The notes under the pieces: model-generated
Databases searched by the model: none
Seen by the model: the letters and a program-made list of their open reading frames with translations, nothing else
What the model was told of the DNA's origin: nothing
Program-made: the position numbers and the translations under genes
From: Mucilaginibacter sp. dw_454
GTDB lineage: Bacteria; Bacteroidota; Bacteroidia; Sphingobacteriales; Sphingobacteriaceae
Reading direction: 5' to 3'
Assembly: GCF_018449775.1 (NCBI RefSeq)
Contig: NZ_JAAVVB010000004.1
Coordinates: 248,001 to 312,000 of the forward strand
Length of the DNA: 64,000 nucleotides
Shown: piece by piece, positions 43,627 to 54,610 of the stretch
Layout of the letters: the number at the start of each line of letters is the position of its first letter
Numbering within the stretch: the stretch's first letter is position 1

Positions 43627-45180
43627 TTAATGATCAGATATCACCATTTTACCTATTGCCGCGTTTTTAGGCGCCCGTATCACAAATAGCAATAAAGGCA
43701 GCGTAACTGCAAATAGCAAACCTATCAGGAAAAATGCGTCTGCATAACTTAACATAGCCGACTGTTTTATGACGGTTTGTTCAATAATCGCCACACCCTT
43801 TGCCTTAGCATCTATAGCGTTAATACCCTTATGTTGAAAATAGGCAGTAAGCGAATTTAGTCGGCTCACCGCTTCTGAATTATAGTTGGAGATATTAGCC
43901 AACAAATCGGTACGGTGAACTGCAACCCTGCGCGCGGCATAAGTATTGATGGCCGATATGCCAAACGCGCCGCCTAATTGCCGCATCATGTTATTTAAAG
44001 ATGCGCCTTGTGGAATATCCGCCGGTGCTAAAGACGACACCGCCAGCAAAGTAAGTGGCACCGTCAGGAAGGCCATGCCCAGTGCTCTGAAAATCAAATT
44101 TATGGTTATAGCGTGTGCCGAGGTATCGAAATTAATGTGCGACATATTCCAGTTGAAGAAGATAAAACAGGCAAACCCCGCAGCTACTACGATTAACGGC
44201 GATAATCCGGCCTGGATCAGTTTACCCGAAACCATTAAGCCGATAATAGCAATAACAGCTCCCGGCAACAATAAAAACCCGGTTTGTGTTGGCGAAAACC
44301 CAAGTAAACGCTGTGCTATTACCGGCGTTAGAAACACCGAGGTAAACATACCAATACCCGTAATAAAAGTCAGGATGGCAGCTATAGTGAGCGATTTACT
44401 TTTAAAAACACGCAGGTTCACCACCGGGTGTGGTACGTGCAACTCCCACAGTATAAAAGCAGTCAACGAAATAACGGTTGTAACGCTGAGGAAGGTGATA
44501 TAGCCAGTAGCAAACCAATCTTCTGTCTGGCCGCGTTCCAGTACAGTTTGCAGGGAGCCAATGCCTATAGCCAGTAAGATAATGCCCAACCAATCTACTT
44601 TATTAACTGTGGGCTTGATGGACGGTTCGGTGAGTAAGAAATAACATGATGTTGCGGCCAAAATACCGATAGGTACGTTAATATAAAATATCAGCGGCCA
44701 TGAATAATTGTCGATAATAATACCACCCATGGTAGGGCCAATAGTTGGACCAATAAAAACCCCGATGCCAAATATTGCGCTGGCTACACTCTGTTTTTCT
44801 TTAGGGAAACATTCAAAAATTACCGCCTGCGAAACGGAAAGCAAAGCGCCACCACCTAAACCCTGCAGAAACCTGAAGATCACCAGCGTCCAGATGTTAC
44901 CGGCACTGCCGCACATAAATGAACAGATCACAAATATGATGATGGAACCTATGTAATAGCGCCGTCTGCCAAAGATGGCCGTCAAAAAGCTGGTCATAGG
45001 GATGATGATCACATTAGCAATAGCATAGGCCGTTACTACCCAGGTTGTATCTTCTAAAGTGGCGCCCAGGTTACCGCTCATGTGGGATAAAGCCACGTTA
45101 ACTATCGTAGTATCTATCAGTTCCATTACCGCGGCCAGCAGTACGGTGACGATGAGGAGATTGCGTTTCAGGTTATTCAT
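43627..45180 (-). CDS. DHA2 family MFS multidrug exporter (EmrB/QacA type)
   Basis: The 517-residue protein has about fourteen membrane helices. It has the DHA2 start motif MELIDTTIVNVALSHMSGNL, motif A as LTAIFGRRRYYIGS and the antiporter motif C-like GIGVFIGPTIGPTMGG. It is normal in length. An EmrA-like adaptor is not adjacent. It is the second gene of an operon with a TetR regulator, 39 nt after it. A perfect operator palindrome lies between the two genes. Drug or toxic-compound export is likely. Confidence 0.95.
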   Translation of the reverse strand: MNNLKRNLLIVTVLLAAVMELIDTTIVNVALSHMSGNLGATLEDTTWVVTAYAIANVIIIPMTSFLTAIFGRRRYYIGSIIIFVICSFMCGSAGNIWTLVIFRFLQGLGGGALLSVSQAVIFECFPKEKQSVASAIFGIGVFIGPTIGPTMGGIIIDNYSWPLIFYINVPIGILAATSCYFLLTEPSIKPTVNKVDWLGIILLAIGIGSLQTVLERGQTEDWFATGYITFLSVTTVISLTAFILWELHVPHPVVNLRVFKSKSLTIAAILTFITGIGMFTSVFLTPVIAQRLLGFSPTQTGFLLLPGAVIAIIGLMVSGKLIQAGLSPLIVVAAGFACFIFFNWNMSHINFDTSAHAITINLIFRALGMAFLTVPLTLLAVSSLAPADIPQGASLNNMMRQLGGAFGISAINTYAARRVAVHRTDLLANISNYNSEAVSRLNSLTAYFQHKGINAIDAKAKGVAIIEQTVIKQSAMLSYADAFFLIGLLFAVTLPLLLFVIRAPKNAAIGKMVISDH

Positions 45181-45187
45181 ATTTATT

Positions 45188-45201
45188 AGACCGATCGGTC
45201 T
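45188..45201. promoter_or_regulatory. TetR operator palindrome (AGACCGATCGGTCT) before the DHA2 gene
   Basis: A perfect 14-nt palindrome 7 nt upstream of the exporter ATG. Its core ACCGATCGGT recurs upstream of the TetR gene at 45824. Confidence 0.8.
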
Positions 45202-45219
45202 TTTTTAGGGTAAAAAAAA

Positions 45220-45807
45220 TTAGTTAATAAATTGATCGATCTCCTTTTTCAGCAAAGCGATGATGGTGTGCATATGCCCCGGATTGTTCTGCACCTTACT
45301 GATCAAGATGCCCCCCTCAATCATGGTAAAGGCCTTTAAGCCGAATAGCTCTGCGTCGAATTTTTCAGATAATTCGCCGCTTGCCTGGCCATCTGTAATG
45401 ATTTTAGAAAATCGATTTTTAAAGCGGATAATAGCCTCGTTAACTTTTTGCTTCATCAGCGGATTAGTATCATCAGCCTCGGCACCAAAGTTCAGGATGG
45501 GGCAGCCACCATAGTTTTCTTTCAGCACCCGGTGTGCATAAGAGTCAAGCAGCACGTATAGTTTGTCCTTCGCTGTGTCTACTGCGTTTACCTTCAGGGT
45601 AATCTCATCCTGGGTTAATTTACTCAGGTATGCAAAAACCTCCAGGCACAAAGCTTCTTTACTTTCAAAATTTCCGTAAACTCCCCCCTTAGCCAGTTTG
45701 GTGGCTTCCATAACGTCGCTCATAGAAGTACCGGCAATACCTTTCTGATTGAAGATAGGTGCTGCCTTTTCAATAATAAACTGCCGGGTACGCTCTGCTT
45801 TTGTCAT
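45220..45807 (-). CDS. TetR/AcrR family transcriptional regulator
   Basis: The 195-residue protein has a TetR helix-turn-helix (GTSMSDVMEATKLAKGGVYG, about 25-45) and a C-terminal domain of the TetR_C_6/YcdC-like sort. It directly precedes the DHA2 exporter. Two copies of the same palindrome, one before each gene, make it the clear candidate repressor of both. A perfect TATATTTG -7 element 7 nt before its ATG lies right next to the operator. Confidence 0.94.
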   Translation of the reverse strand: MTKAERTRQFIIEKAAPIFNQKGIAGTSMSDVMEATKLAKGGVYGNFESKEALCLEVFAYLSKLTQDEITLKVNAVDTAKDKLYVLLDSYAHRVLKENYGGCPILNFGAEADDTNPLMKQKVNEAIIRFKNRFSKIITDGQASGELSEKFDAELFGLKAFTMIEGGILISKVQNNPGHMHTIIALLKKEIDQFIN

Positions 45808-45814
45808 TACGATA

Positions 45815-45822
45815 CAAATATA
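45815..45822 (-). promoter_or_regulatory. -7 element (TATATTTG) of the TetR-DHA2 operon
   Basis: An exact TAnnTTTG match on the minus strand, 7 nt before the TetR ATG and abutting the operator on its upstream side. Confidence 0.6.
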
Positions 45823-45823
45823 A

Positions 45824-45835
45824 ACCGATCGGTCT
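45824..45835. promoter_or_regulatory. TetR operator (ACCGATCGGTCT) at the TetR promoter
   Basis: It contains the 10-nt palindrome ACCGATCGGT plus CT, matching 12 bases of the site at 45188-45201. It sits directly upstream of the -7 element. Confidence 0.75.
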
Positions 45836-45911
45836 AATTTTCAATAAATATTTTATCAGTTGACATTCAAATTGCAAAGGATTTGGCTATAACCTTCATG
45901 TGCTAGTCAAC

Positions 45912-46988
45912 TTAACCAACCAGCCATTTACTTTTCGGTAGATAGGAAAGCGCTTTGATCAACAGATAAGTTAGCACAAAAGTAACGCCGGCAATTAATG
46001 GCAGTTTTACGGCTGCACTTACAAAATGAGGATCTAACCAGTTATGTACCGCAATTAAGATCATGATATGCGCCAGATACATGCCGTAGCTTTTTGCAGA
46101 TACATCTGAGAGGAGTTTAATACCGAATGATGATGTATTTTGAAAGGAAATGTTCTTCAGGATAAGGAAAATACCCGCCGCGATCATGGCTACATTAATG
46201 GTTTCGAAGCCCCAGGTTAGCTCAAGTGCATCGGTTGATTTCTCGGTTGCCAGTCGCGTTTCAAAAACATAAGCGGTAATGAAATATCCAACGATGATCA
46301 GTAAAGCGCCAACTGCGTAGTTCCAGGGTTTAGGTTGAAGGTGAAAACGTTTGATGTAGTTGGCCAAAATAACATAACCCAAAAAGCCCGAAAAATAATA
46401 GAGTGTTGGGGTATGGTTCCAATAACATTCGCCTAATATCGCCGGGAAAATCAAATGTATGTAGGGTACTGAGAAGGCTATGACCCACAACAAAAGGTAA
46501 AACTCCATGTTTCTGCGGCTGCAGGTTTGCACCCAGGCCGATATCAGTGGAGCAAATAAATAAATGCCCAACAGCATGTATACAAACCACAAATGCCCCA
46601 CCTCTACACCGTAATTAACCGGAATTTTACAGATATTAATTAAAGCGGTTTGCAAAGAGGTGCCCCCGGTAAAATAATAGTAGAATGCATAAAGTACGCT
46701 CCATAACACAAACGGAATTGCAACCCGGCTTAATCGTTTTTTGAAAAATGCACCGGTATCTATGATCGGGAACATAAAATAGCCGGAGAGCATTACAAAC
46801 AATGGCACGCAAGCTCTGAACGCAGAATTATACCAACCCACCATATGCGAGTCAGGCGAATTAATGACGGCACCGCCGTTACCGATATAGTAAAACTCGC
46901 CGGTATGTATTTGCATCACCATGTAGCAGGCAAGCACCCGCAACACATCAAAGCCGTAGTGTCTTTTGTTCGTTGTAATTTCAGTCAT
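45912..46988 (-). CDS. Acyltransferase 3 family membrane protein
   Basis: From the ATG at 46988 the protein has 358 residues and about ten membrane helices. The N-terminal region YGFDVLRVLACYMVMQIHTG holds the conserved R...H pattern of acyltransferase-3 (OafA/WecH type) proteins. GHLWFVYMLLGIYLFAPLI is the typical central segment. These enzymes O-acylate surface sugars or peptidoglycan. The start at 46988 is preferred over one 10 codons upstream because it begins the conserved part. No sugar-polymer genes are adjacent, so the acceptor is unknown. Confidence 0.88.
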   Translation of the reverse strand: MTEITTNKRHYGFDVLRVLACYMVMQIHTGEFYYIGNGGAVINSPDSHMVGWYNSAFRACVPLFVMLSGYFMFPIIDTGAFFKKRLSRVAIPFVLWSVLYAFYYYFTGGTSLQTALINICKIPVNYGVEVGHLWFVYMLLGIYLFAPLISAWVQTCSRRNMEFYLLLWVIAFSVPYIHLIFPAILGECYWNHTPTLYYFSGFLGYVILANYIKRFHLQPKPWNYAVGALLIIVGYFITAYVFETRLATEKSTDALELTWGFETINVAMIAAGIFLILKNISFQNTSSFGIKLLSDVSAKSYGMYLAHIMILIAVHNWLDPHFVSAAVKLPLIAGVTFVLTYLLIKALSYLPKSKWLVG

Positions 46989-47062
46989 GGATGTATAGCG
47001 GGCAGATATCCCGCACATCCAAACTTAATAAAAGTATCGACTAATTAAGCCGGCAGACGAGA

Positions 47063-47248
47063 TTACTCAAACTGCAATTCCCAATTGCCGTCACCTGCAT
47101 CAACTACGCGGAAAATTCTTTTCTCGATAGACTGGCTGCCGTCAGACGATTGGATCAATACATATTCATGATCATGAAACTTTTCTGATTTATTAACCAT
47201 GAGTGAGTTTACAGAACGAGGATCGCCGGGAACTGTTATAGTTTTCAT
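47063..47248 (-). CDS. Small hypothetical protein
   Basis: A 61-residue soluble protein beginning MKTITVPGDPRSVNSLMVNK, with alternating beta-like residues and an acidic end (GDGNWELQFE). No family is recognised. It lies between the acyltransferase gene and the katG terminator on the same strand. The amino-acid pattern looks protein-like, but it could be a chance frame. Confidence 0.5.
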   Translation of the reverse strand: MKTITVPGDPRSVNSLMVNKSEKFHDHEYVLIQSSDGSQSIEKRIFRVVDAGDGNWELQFE

Positions 47249-47322
47249 AAGATTTATTGGTTTAACAGTACAATAACAATGCGGATTGAAATAAGTTTCT
47301 ATTGATTATCGCGCAGCATAAA

Positions 47323-47354
47323 AAATGCCGTACAAATTTCTCTGTACGGCATTT
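47323..47354 (-). terminator. Rho-independent terminator after katG
   Basis: AAATGCCGTACA (47323-47334) pairs perfectly with TGTACGGCATTT (47343-47354) around an 8-nt loop. It lies just beyond the katG stop on the minus strand, with an A-run on the plus strand giving the T-tract. Confidence 0.85.
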
Positions 47355-47381
47355 CCATCACTTTTTATTTTTTGGTGATTT

Positions 47382-49763
<2,382 letters not shown>

Positions 49764-49902
49764 TTAAAAACTATAATGTTTCTACCAAATTATAGATCAA
49801 ATAAATGGCGTTCCCCGATTAAAATTGGGCCGGGCTGTACATTCATACGCCTGCGAGGCATTAGGCTCTGGGCCGGTATCCATTTCCATCCCTAACGTGG
49901 GG

Positions 49903-49961
49903 GGACTCACCCCGACTACGCTTCGCTGGTCGACCCTCTCTTCGCCTTCGGCGGAAAGAGG
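49903..49961. repeat. Dispersed repeat (GGACTCACCC ... GCGGAAAGAGG), copy 1
   Basis: This 59-nt block is nearly identical to 60407-60467: both read GGACTCACCC, CTACGCTTCGCTGG, ACCCTCTC and CGGCGGAAAGAGG in the same order. There is no coding capacity. Confidence 0.75.
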
Positions 49962-49973
49962 ATAATTTGATGT

Positions 49974-50088
49974 AATATCGAATGATGAATTCTGAATTTC
50001 GAACGTCGAAGTACTTCATCATTCATTATTCAACATTCGGTGTTCGATATTCAAAGACCCTCTTTCCCGCTTGCGGAAGAGGGTCTTT
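49974..50088. repeat. Nested inverted repeats in the katG upstream gap
   Basis: AATATCGAA (49974-49982) and TTCGATATT (50043-50051) bracket a nested pair AATGATGAA (49981-49989) and TTCATCATT (50015-50023). A separate hairpin AAGACCCTCTT...GGAAGAGGGTCTTT follows at 50054-50088. The rest of the gene-free stretch 49656-50189 shows no gene. Confidence 0.65.
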
Positions 50089-50097
50089 AAAAGGAAG

Positions 50098-50182
50098 TTG
50101 TCATTGCGAGCGTAGCGTGGCAATCGCAAGGAGGACAGCTTAACGCGTGCGATTGCTTCGTCGTATCTCCTCGCAATGACAA
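50098..50182. repeat. Dispersed inverted-repeat element (TTGTCATTGCGAG), copy A
   Basis: Perfect 13-bp terminal inverted repeats TTGTCATTGCGAG (50098-50110) and CTCGCAATGACAA (50170-50182), with an internal CGTAGCGTGGCAATCGCAAG / GCGATTGCTTCGTCGT region. The same terminal repeats define the element at 57414-57491. It lies 7 nt after the CHU_C gene's stop. Confidence 0.85.
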
Positions 50183-50189
50183 AAAGAAA

Positions 50190-51731
50190 TTATTTAATAA
50201 CAGCTAACCAGCCGGAAATTGGCTTTGAGCCATTTTTTAGATCTACAATATAATAATAGGTGCCGGCAGCCAGGTCGGCTCCGTTAAAACGCCCGTTCCA
50301 GGGCACCGGGTAACCTATAGAATGAAATACAGAACCACCGTAGCGATTGTAAACCTGCACTTCTGTCTTAGGAAAGTTTTCGATATTTTTAATTATCCAG
50401 GTATCATTTATACCATCGCCGTTAGGTGTAAAAGCTGTGTTGACTACAATACTCGGAGGCTCGGCTGTAACCTGTAAAACACCATCAATATAATTAAACG
50501 TATAATTTTCCGCCAGTGTCCCGGCTGCGGTTATAGGGTAATTACCTACGGCAGATGACAACACCGCCGTGGTGCCAATTGAAGGACCTGTAGTTAACAC
50601 TGACGAATTTTCGTCATTTACAAAACCCTTGTAGGTAACCGTAAGCACGGGATTTGGCGTGCCGGTAACTTTGCTTTTATTATCTGCAGTTACGGTTACC
50701 AAAGCAGGCGTTACAATATTGTTGGTAGCAGTGGCAACGGTTTCAGCCGCATTGCCACTGGTAAGTGTAACGTTTCCCCCAAAAATGCCTGCCGGAGTAT
50801 TCTTTGAAATTCTGACGTAAACCGTCACAGGCGATATATTATCCACAGCCTTGACGACAATCGTGTTAGTGAATTTGATACCATCACTACTCACTTCGAA
50901 ACCAGTAGGCGGAGTTACCGTTACGCCGGATGTCATATCGTTACCAGACACCTTAAAAGTACCCGATGTTGATGGCGTACCATATACCGTATTGAGCTGC
51001 GGCAAACTTCCCGACGTTATAATTGACGACGGCTCTGACGGGTTAACCGTAATGGTAAAGGTCATAGGCCCGGCGCTGCAAGCTGATGGGTTAACAGGTG
51101 TTGCTGTTATAATTGCTTTAATTGCCGTTGTGCCGTTGTTCGTCGCTTTAAACAATGCTATATCACCCACCCCATGGTCTTTTAAACCAATAGCCGGGTT
51201 ATCATTTGTCCAGGTAAAATCTTTAGCCGTACCGGTGAAGTGAATAGCGTTTGTACTCCCGGCAACCCAGATCTTGTCATTAATCTGATCTAAACTACCA
51301 TTGCCATACACTTTACCATCTACACTTACTCTTTTAGTGATTGCCCCGGTTATAACTACTACTTTACCCGTCCATGAGCCGGCAGTTGTGGAAGCCGCCG
51401 AACGAACGTAAATATCAGTTTTAGCTAACGTCCCGTCTATCAAGTTAAGCGTAATTGAACGCGTATAACCGGTTGAGGGGTCTGTTGATATTTCGACATT
51501 GGGCGAGGGCCTTAAAACAACATCCTCGGTTAAATGATATCCTTCTATTGTAAAATGCTGAACATTGGGGCTCATAGACGGATCGCCACCGCAAGCTATG
51601 TTTGTACCAATTGCATCGCTTACATTAACAACAGGTGCCGGCTCGCTCGGCGTTCCTGCCTGCCCAAAAACGATATTCGTCCACAGCAAAATAAATGTTA
51701 TACATACAACAGTGCGAAAATACTTCTGCAT
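50190..51731 (-). CDS. Secreted protein with MBG-type repeat and CHU_C (type 9 secretion) C-terminal domain
   Basis: From the ATG at 51731 the protein has 513 residues. It has a signal peptide (ending NIVFGQ), two Ig-like beta domains in the first 330 residues, and an MBG-type domain (about 345-425, VTADNKSKVTGTPNPVLTVT). The C-terminal gliding-motility-associated CHU_C/type B sorting domain (about 430-513) is seen as TAFTPNGDGINDTWIIKNIE, VYNRYGGSVFHS and AAGTYYYIVDLKNG. It is expected to be secreted by the type 9 system and retained at or released from the surface. The function, perhaps adhesion, is unknown. Confidence 0.9.
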   Translation of the reverse strand: MQKYFRTVVCITFILLWTNIVFGQAGTPSEPAPVVNVSDAIGTNIACGGDPSMSPNVQHFTIEGYHLTEDVVLRPSPNVEISTDPSTGYTRSITLNLIDGTLAKTDIYVRSAASTTAGSWTGKVVVITGAITKRVSVDGKVYGNGSLDQINDKIWVAGSTNAIHFTGTAKDFTWTNDNPAIGLKDHGVGDIALFKATNNGTTAIKAIITATPVNPSACSAGPMTFTITVNPSEPSSIITSGSLPQLNTVYGTPSTSGTFKVSGNDMTSGVTVTPPTGFEVSSDGIKFTNTIVVKAVDNISPVTVYVRISKNTPAGIFGGNVTLTSGNAAETVATATNNIVTPALVTVTADNKSKVTGTPNPVLTVTYKGFVNDENSSVLTTGPSIGTTAVLSSAVGNYPITAAGTLAENYTFNYIDGVLQVTAEPPSIVVNTAFTPNGDGINDTWIIKNIENFPKTEVQVYNRYGGSVFHSIGYPVPWNGRFNGADLAAGTYYYIVDLKNGSKPISGWLAVIK

Positions 51732-51865
51732 TGCAAGGGCAATCAATAGTTTATAATTGGTACTCCAATATAAGTATTATTGCTGTTACAAAACAAGAGT
51801 AATCGACAGGTTATTAACCGCTTATTGACTTAATATTAATTTGCCAGGTCAACCAATTCGATTCT

Positions 51866-51873
51866 TACTTTTG
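51866..51873 (+). promoter_or_regulatory. -7 element (TACTTTTG) 3 nt before the M15 peptidase ATG
   Basis: An exact TAnnTTTG match; only CGT separates it from the ATG at 51877. Confidence 0.55.
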
Positions 51874-51876
51874 CGT

Positions 51877-52662
51877 ATGCGAGCTACCATAGTCGTTTTA
51901 TTTTTATTGATGGGATTTTTGTTGCCAGATAAACAGACTTTATCGTCAAAAAATCGCGACACCATTCCGCCTGCGGCTAAGAAACTTATTCGCTGTTATC
52001 CTGATTTTGTCGCTGGCTATGCTGATAATCATTTGCTTTTTAAAGATGGCAGCAAATTATTGTGGGACGACGGCATAGCCAACAAAACCTATCAGCAATT
52101 ACTGGATGAGCCGGATCTGAAAGACATGTTTACACAGCCATACACAGCGGGAAAAGTATCTTCGCCTACCAGAAACTTTGATCCCGGCCGGATAAGAAAT
52201 GAGGCATTTTTTAAGAAAATGTATGGCGCTACGAAAGCTGCTGTGGAGAAAAACTTAGTACAGATTACCTGGTGCCCAAAAACTGTTGGCCAAAAAATCA
52301 TGGTCAGCAGCGTCAATGGTGTGGATAAGCAGTTACAGAAGGTCTCGGCAGAATTAGATCAGCATCCCGAATTAAAAAAATATTTGAGCAATATTGGCGG
52401 CACCTTTAACTGGCGTTATATAGCAGGCACCAGACGACAAAGTCTGCATAGTTTTGGCATGACGCTGGATATCAACACCAAATACGCCGACTATTGGCAA
52501 TGGACCTGTAAATGCACAGACGAAAACGTCAGAATTGATTATAAAAACCGTATCCCGGCAATTATAATAGCTACTTTTGAGAAGTTCGGATTTATTTGGG
52601 GCGGCAAATGGTATCATTATGACACTATGCACTTTGAATATCGCCCCGAATTGCTGGAATAG
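51877..52662 (+). CDS. M15 family metallopeptidase (D-Ala-D-Ala carboxypeptidase-like)
   Basis: From the ATG at 51877 the protein has 261 residues, beginning MRATIVVLFLLMGFLLPD, an N-terminal signal or anchor. The zinc site is seen as SLHSFGMTLDIN (His and Asp) and HYDTMHFEYRPELL (Glu/His), the VanY/M15 pattern. It probably trims peptidoglycan peptides in the periplasm. A 12-codon upstream extension from a TTG is open but starts before the promoter element, so it is not used. The DUF4846 gene follows after 6 nt and is probably co-transcribed. Confidence 0.88.
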   Translation: MRATIVVLFLLMGFLLPDKQTLSSKNRDTIPPAAKKLIRCYPDFVAGYADNHLLFKDGSKLLWDDGIANKTYQQLLDEPDLKDMFTQPYTAGKVSSPTRNFDPGRIRNEAFFKKMYGATKAAVEKNLVQITWCPKTVGQKIMVSSVNGVDKQLQKVSAELDQHPELKKYLSNIGGTFNWRYIAGTRRQSLHSFGMTLDINTKYADYWQWTCKCTDENVRIDYKNRIPAIIIATFEKFGFIWGGKWYHYDTMHFEYRPELLE

Positions 52663-52668
52663 CGACCT

Positions 52669-53436
52669 ATGAAAAACCTTGTTATTGTTTACTGCATTTT
52701 ATTATGCTGCAGTTTTATACGCTCAGACCGTGCTGAGAATGTACTCACCCGATTTAAAACACCCAAAGGATATACTCAACAACCGGTTCCCGACGAAAGC
52801 TTTGGCGACTGGCTGCAAAATTTACCACTAAAGCCAGCCGGAACCCATACCCGAATTTTCAACGGTACCATAGCCCGTACCGATCATAATACTGCTGCCG
52901 TAGTTGATCTAAGCATAGGCCACCATGACCTGCAGCAATGTGCCGACGTAGTAATGCGCCTGCGCGGCGAATACCTTTATCAGCAGAAAAAATACGATGC
53001 CATCAGCTTTAATTTTGTGAGCGGTTTCAAATGCGATTATGTACACTACGCCAATGGCTACCGCTATGAAAATGGCAAATGGGTACTAAAAGCCGATAAA
53101 GATTACAGCTACAAAACTTTTCTAAACTACATGAACCTGGTGTTCACTTACGCCGGCACCCTATCGTTAGAGAAAGAATTGCAGCCCGTCAAAGATTTTC
53201 ACACCTTACAAACCGGCGATGTTTTTATTCGCGGCGGTGCGCCGGGCCATTGTTTTATGGTGATGGATGTTGTTGAAGATGCGCAGCATAACAAGCAATT
53301 CTTGCTGGCTCAAAGTTTTATGCCGGCACAAAACCTACAGGTACTGCAAGATGGATCGCCGTGGTTTAGCCTTGCCCGGGCAAATAACCTGCCTTATGGT
53401 GAGCTGATTAACCCGATTTATTTGAGGCGGTTTTAA
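52669..53436 (+). CDS. DUF4846 domain protein
   Basis: The 255-residue protein has an N-terminal signal (VIVYCILLCCSFIRS). The DUF4846 body includes RFKTPKGYTQQPVPDESFGD, TAAVVDLSIGHHDLQQCADV and a C-terminal GDVFIRGGAPGHCFMVMDVV segment with conserved Gly, His and Cys residues. The function of the domain is not known; the last motif resembles NlpC-like or transglutaminase-like folds only loosely. Its place 6 nt after an M15 peptidase suggests a cell-wall-related role. Confidence 0.85.
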   Translation: MKNLVIVYCILLCCSFIRSDRAENVLTRFKTPKGYTQQPVPDESFGDWLQNLPLKPAGTHTRIFNGTIARTDHNTAAVVDLSIGHHDLQQCADVVMRLRGEYLYQQKKYDAISFNFVSGFKCDYVHYANGYRYENGKWVLKADKDYSYKTFLNYMNLVFTYAGTLSLEKELQPVKDFHTLQTGDVFIRGGAPGHCFMVMDVVEDAQHNKQFLLAQSFMPAQNLQVLQDGSPWFSLARANNLPYGELINPIYLRRF

Positions 53437-53584
53437 GACTTCCGTTCTATAATCCTGCTCATCCAAAAATCGTTAAATCGTGTAATTTCCTATTTCGTCA
53501 AGAAAATCCTCCATCTCATGTAAAATAATTGAGCAGGTGGGTGCCGTTGTGTTGTTTTGAAGCATAATCTTTAAACACAACATC

Positions 53585-54610
53585 ATGGGAAATCACTTTC
53601 ACGACCACGATCATCATCACAATGATCAACTTAACGACCACGACGGCATTGACCGCCGCGGATTTTTAGAATGTATGGCCTGGGCCGGTACCGGCGTTTT
53701 ATGGACGATGTCTGGCGGCATTATGAAATCATACGGCATGAGCAATATGATCGATAAAGCCAGCGGCAAACTAAAGAGTGGCCTGGTCATGCCCAAGTCT
53801 GATTTTAGCTTTGTACAAATTAGCGATAGCCACATTGGATTTAATAAACCGGCTAATGCTGATGTCTTAGGTACCCTGAATGCCACCATTGATAAAATAA
53901 ACAACATGTCGTCCGCACCTTCATTCGTGCTGCACACCGGCGACCTTTCTCACCTTGCACAAGCCGAGGAGTTTGACACACTTGAACAAGCGTTAAAATC
54001 TGTAAAAACAGAAAAGATCTTCTATGTTCCCGGCGAACATGATATGACCGATAACGGTAAATTATATATGGAACGCTACGGCAAAGGCACCATCGGCGAC
54101 GGCTGGTACAGTTTCGACTCGCACGGCGTGCATTTTGTTGGTTTGGTTAACGTCACCAATCACGTTGATGGTGGTCTTGGCTACATAGGCCCCGAGCAAT
54201 TGAAATGGCTGGAAGCCGACCTGAAGCCATTAACCAATAGCACCCCTATCGTAGTATTTGCACACATCCCGCTTTGGGCAATCTACCCGCAATGGGGCTG
54301 GGGAACTGACGACAGCGCACAAGCATTAGCTTTATTAAAACGCTTTGGCTCGGTATCGGTATTGAATGGTCACATCCATCAAACTATTCAAAAGGTTGAA
54401 GGTAATATTACTTTCCATACGGCTAACTCTACCGCTTTCCCGCAGCCTGCACCGGGTACTGCGGCAGGCCCCGGCCCATTGAAAGTACCTGCAGAAAAAC
54501 TACGCACCATGTTGGGCTTAACCCAGGTAAATTATGTAGAGCATAACAGCACGCTGGCCATTACCGACATGCCTTTAATTCAAGCCGCTAATACAACCGA
54601 TCAGAAATAA
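53585..54610 (+). CDS. Tat-exported metallophosphoesterase with His-rich leader
   Basis: The 341-residue protein begins with a His/Asp-rich stretch (HFHDHDHHH). A twin-arginine signal follows (GIDRRGFLECMAWAGTGVLW). The calcineurin-like metallophosphoesterase domain has VQISDSHIGF (Asp-x-His), LHTGDLSH, PGEHDM, FAHIPLW and LNGHIHQT, so all five metal-site blocks are present. It should act in the periplasm. It overlaps the YceI gene by one base (TAATG) and heads a five-gene run that includes a cytochrome c and a LytS/LytTR pair. The substrate is unknown. Confidence 0.93.
   Translation: MGNHFHDHDHHHNDQLNDHDGIDRRGFLECMAWAGTGVLWTMSGGIMKSYGMSNMIDKASGKLKSGLVMPKSDFSFVQISDSHIGFNKPANADVLGTLNATIDKINNMSSAPSFVLHTGDLSHLAQAEEFDTLEQALKSVKTEKIFYVPGEHDMTDNGKLYMERYGKGTIGDGWYSFDSHGVHFVGLVNVTNHVDGGLGYIGPEQLKWLEADLKPLTNSTPIVVFAHIPLWAIYPQWGWGTDDSAQALALLKRFGSVSVLNGHIHQTIQKVEGNITFHTANSTAFPQPAPGTAAGPGPLKVPAEKLRTMLGLTQVNYVEHNSTLAITDMPLIQAANTTDQK

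Noticed and set aside
43946..44503. 185-codon open frame on the plus strand
   Set aside because: It is antisense to membrane segments of the DHA2 exporter, and such frames arise from the codon bias of hydrophobic helices.
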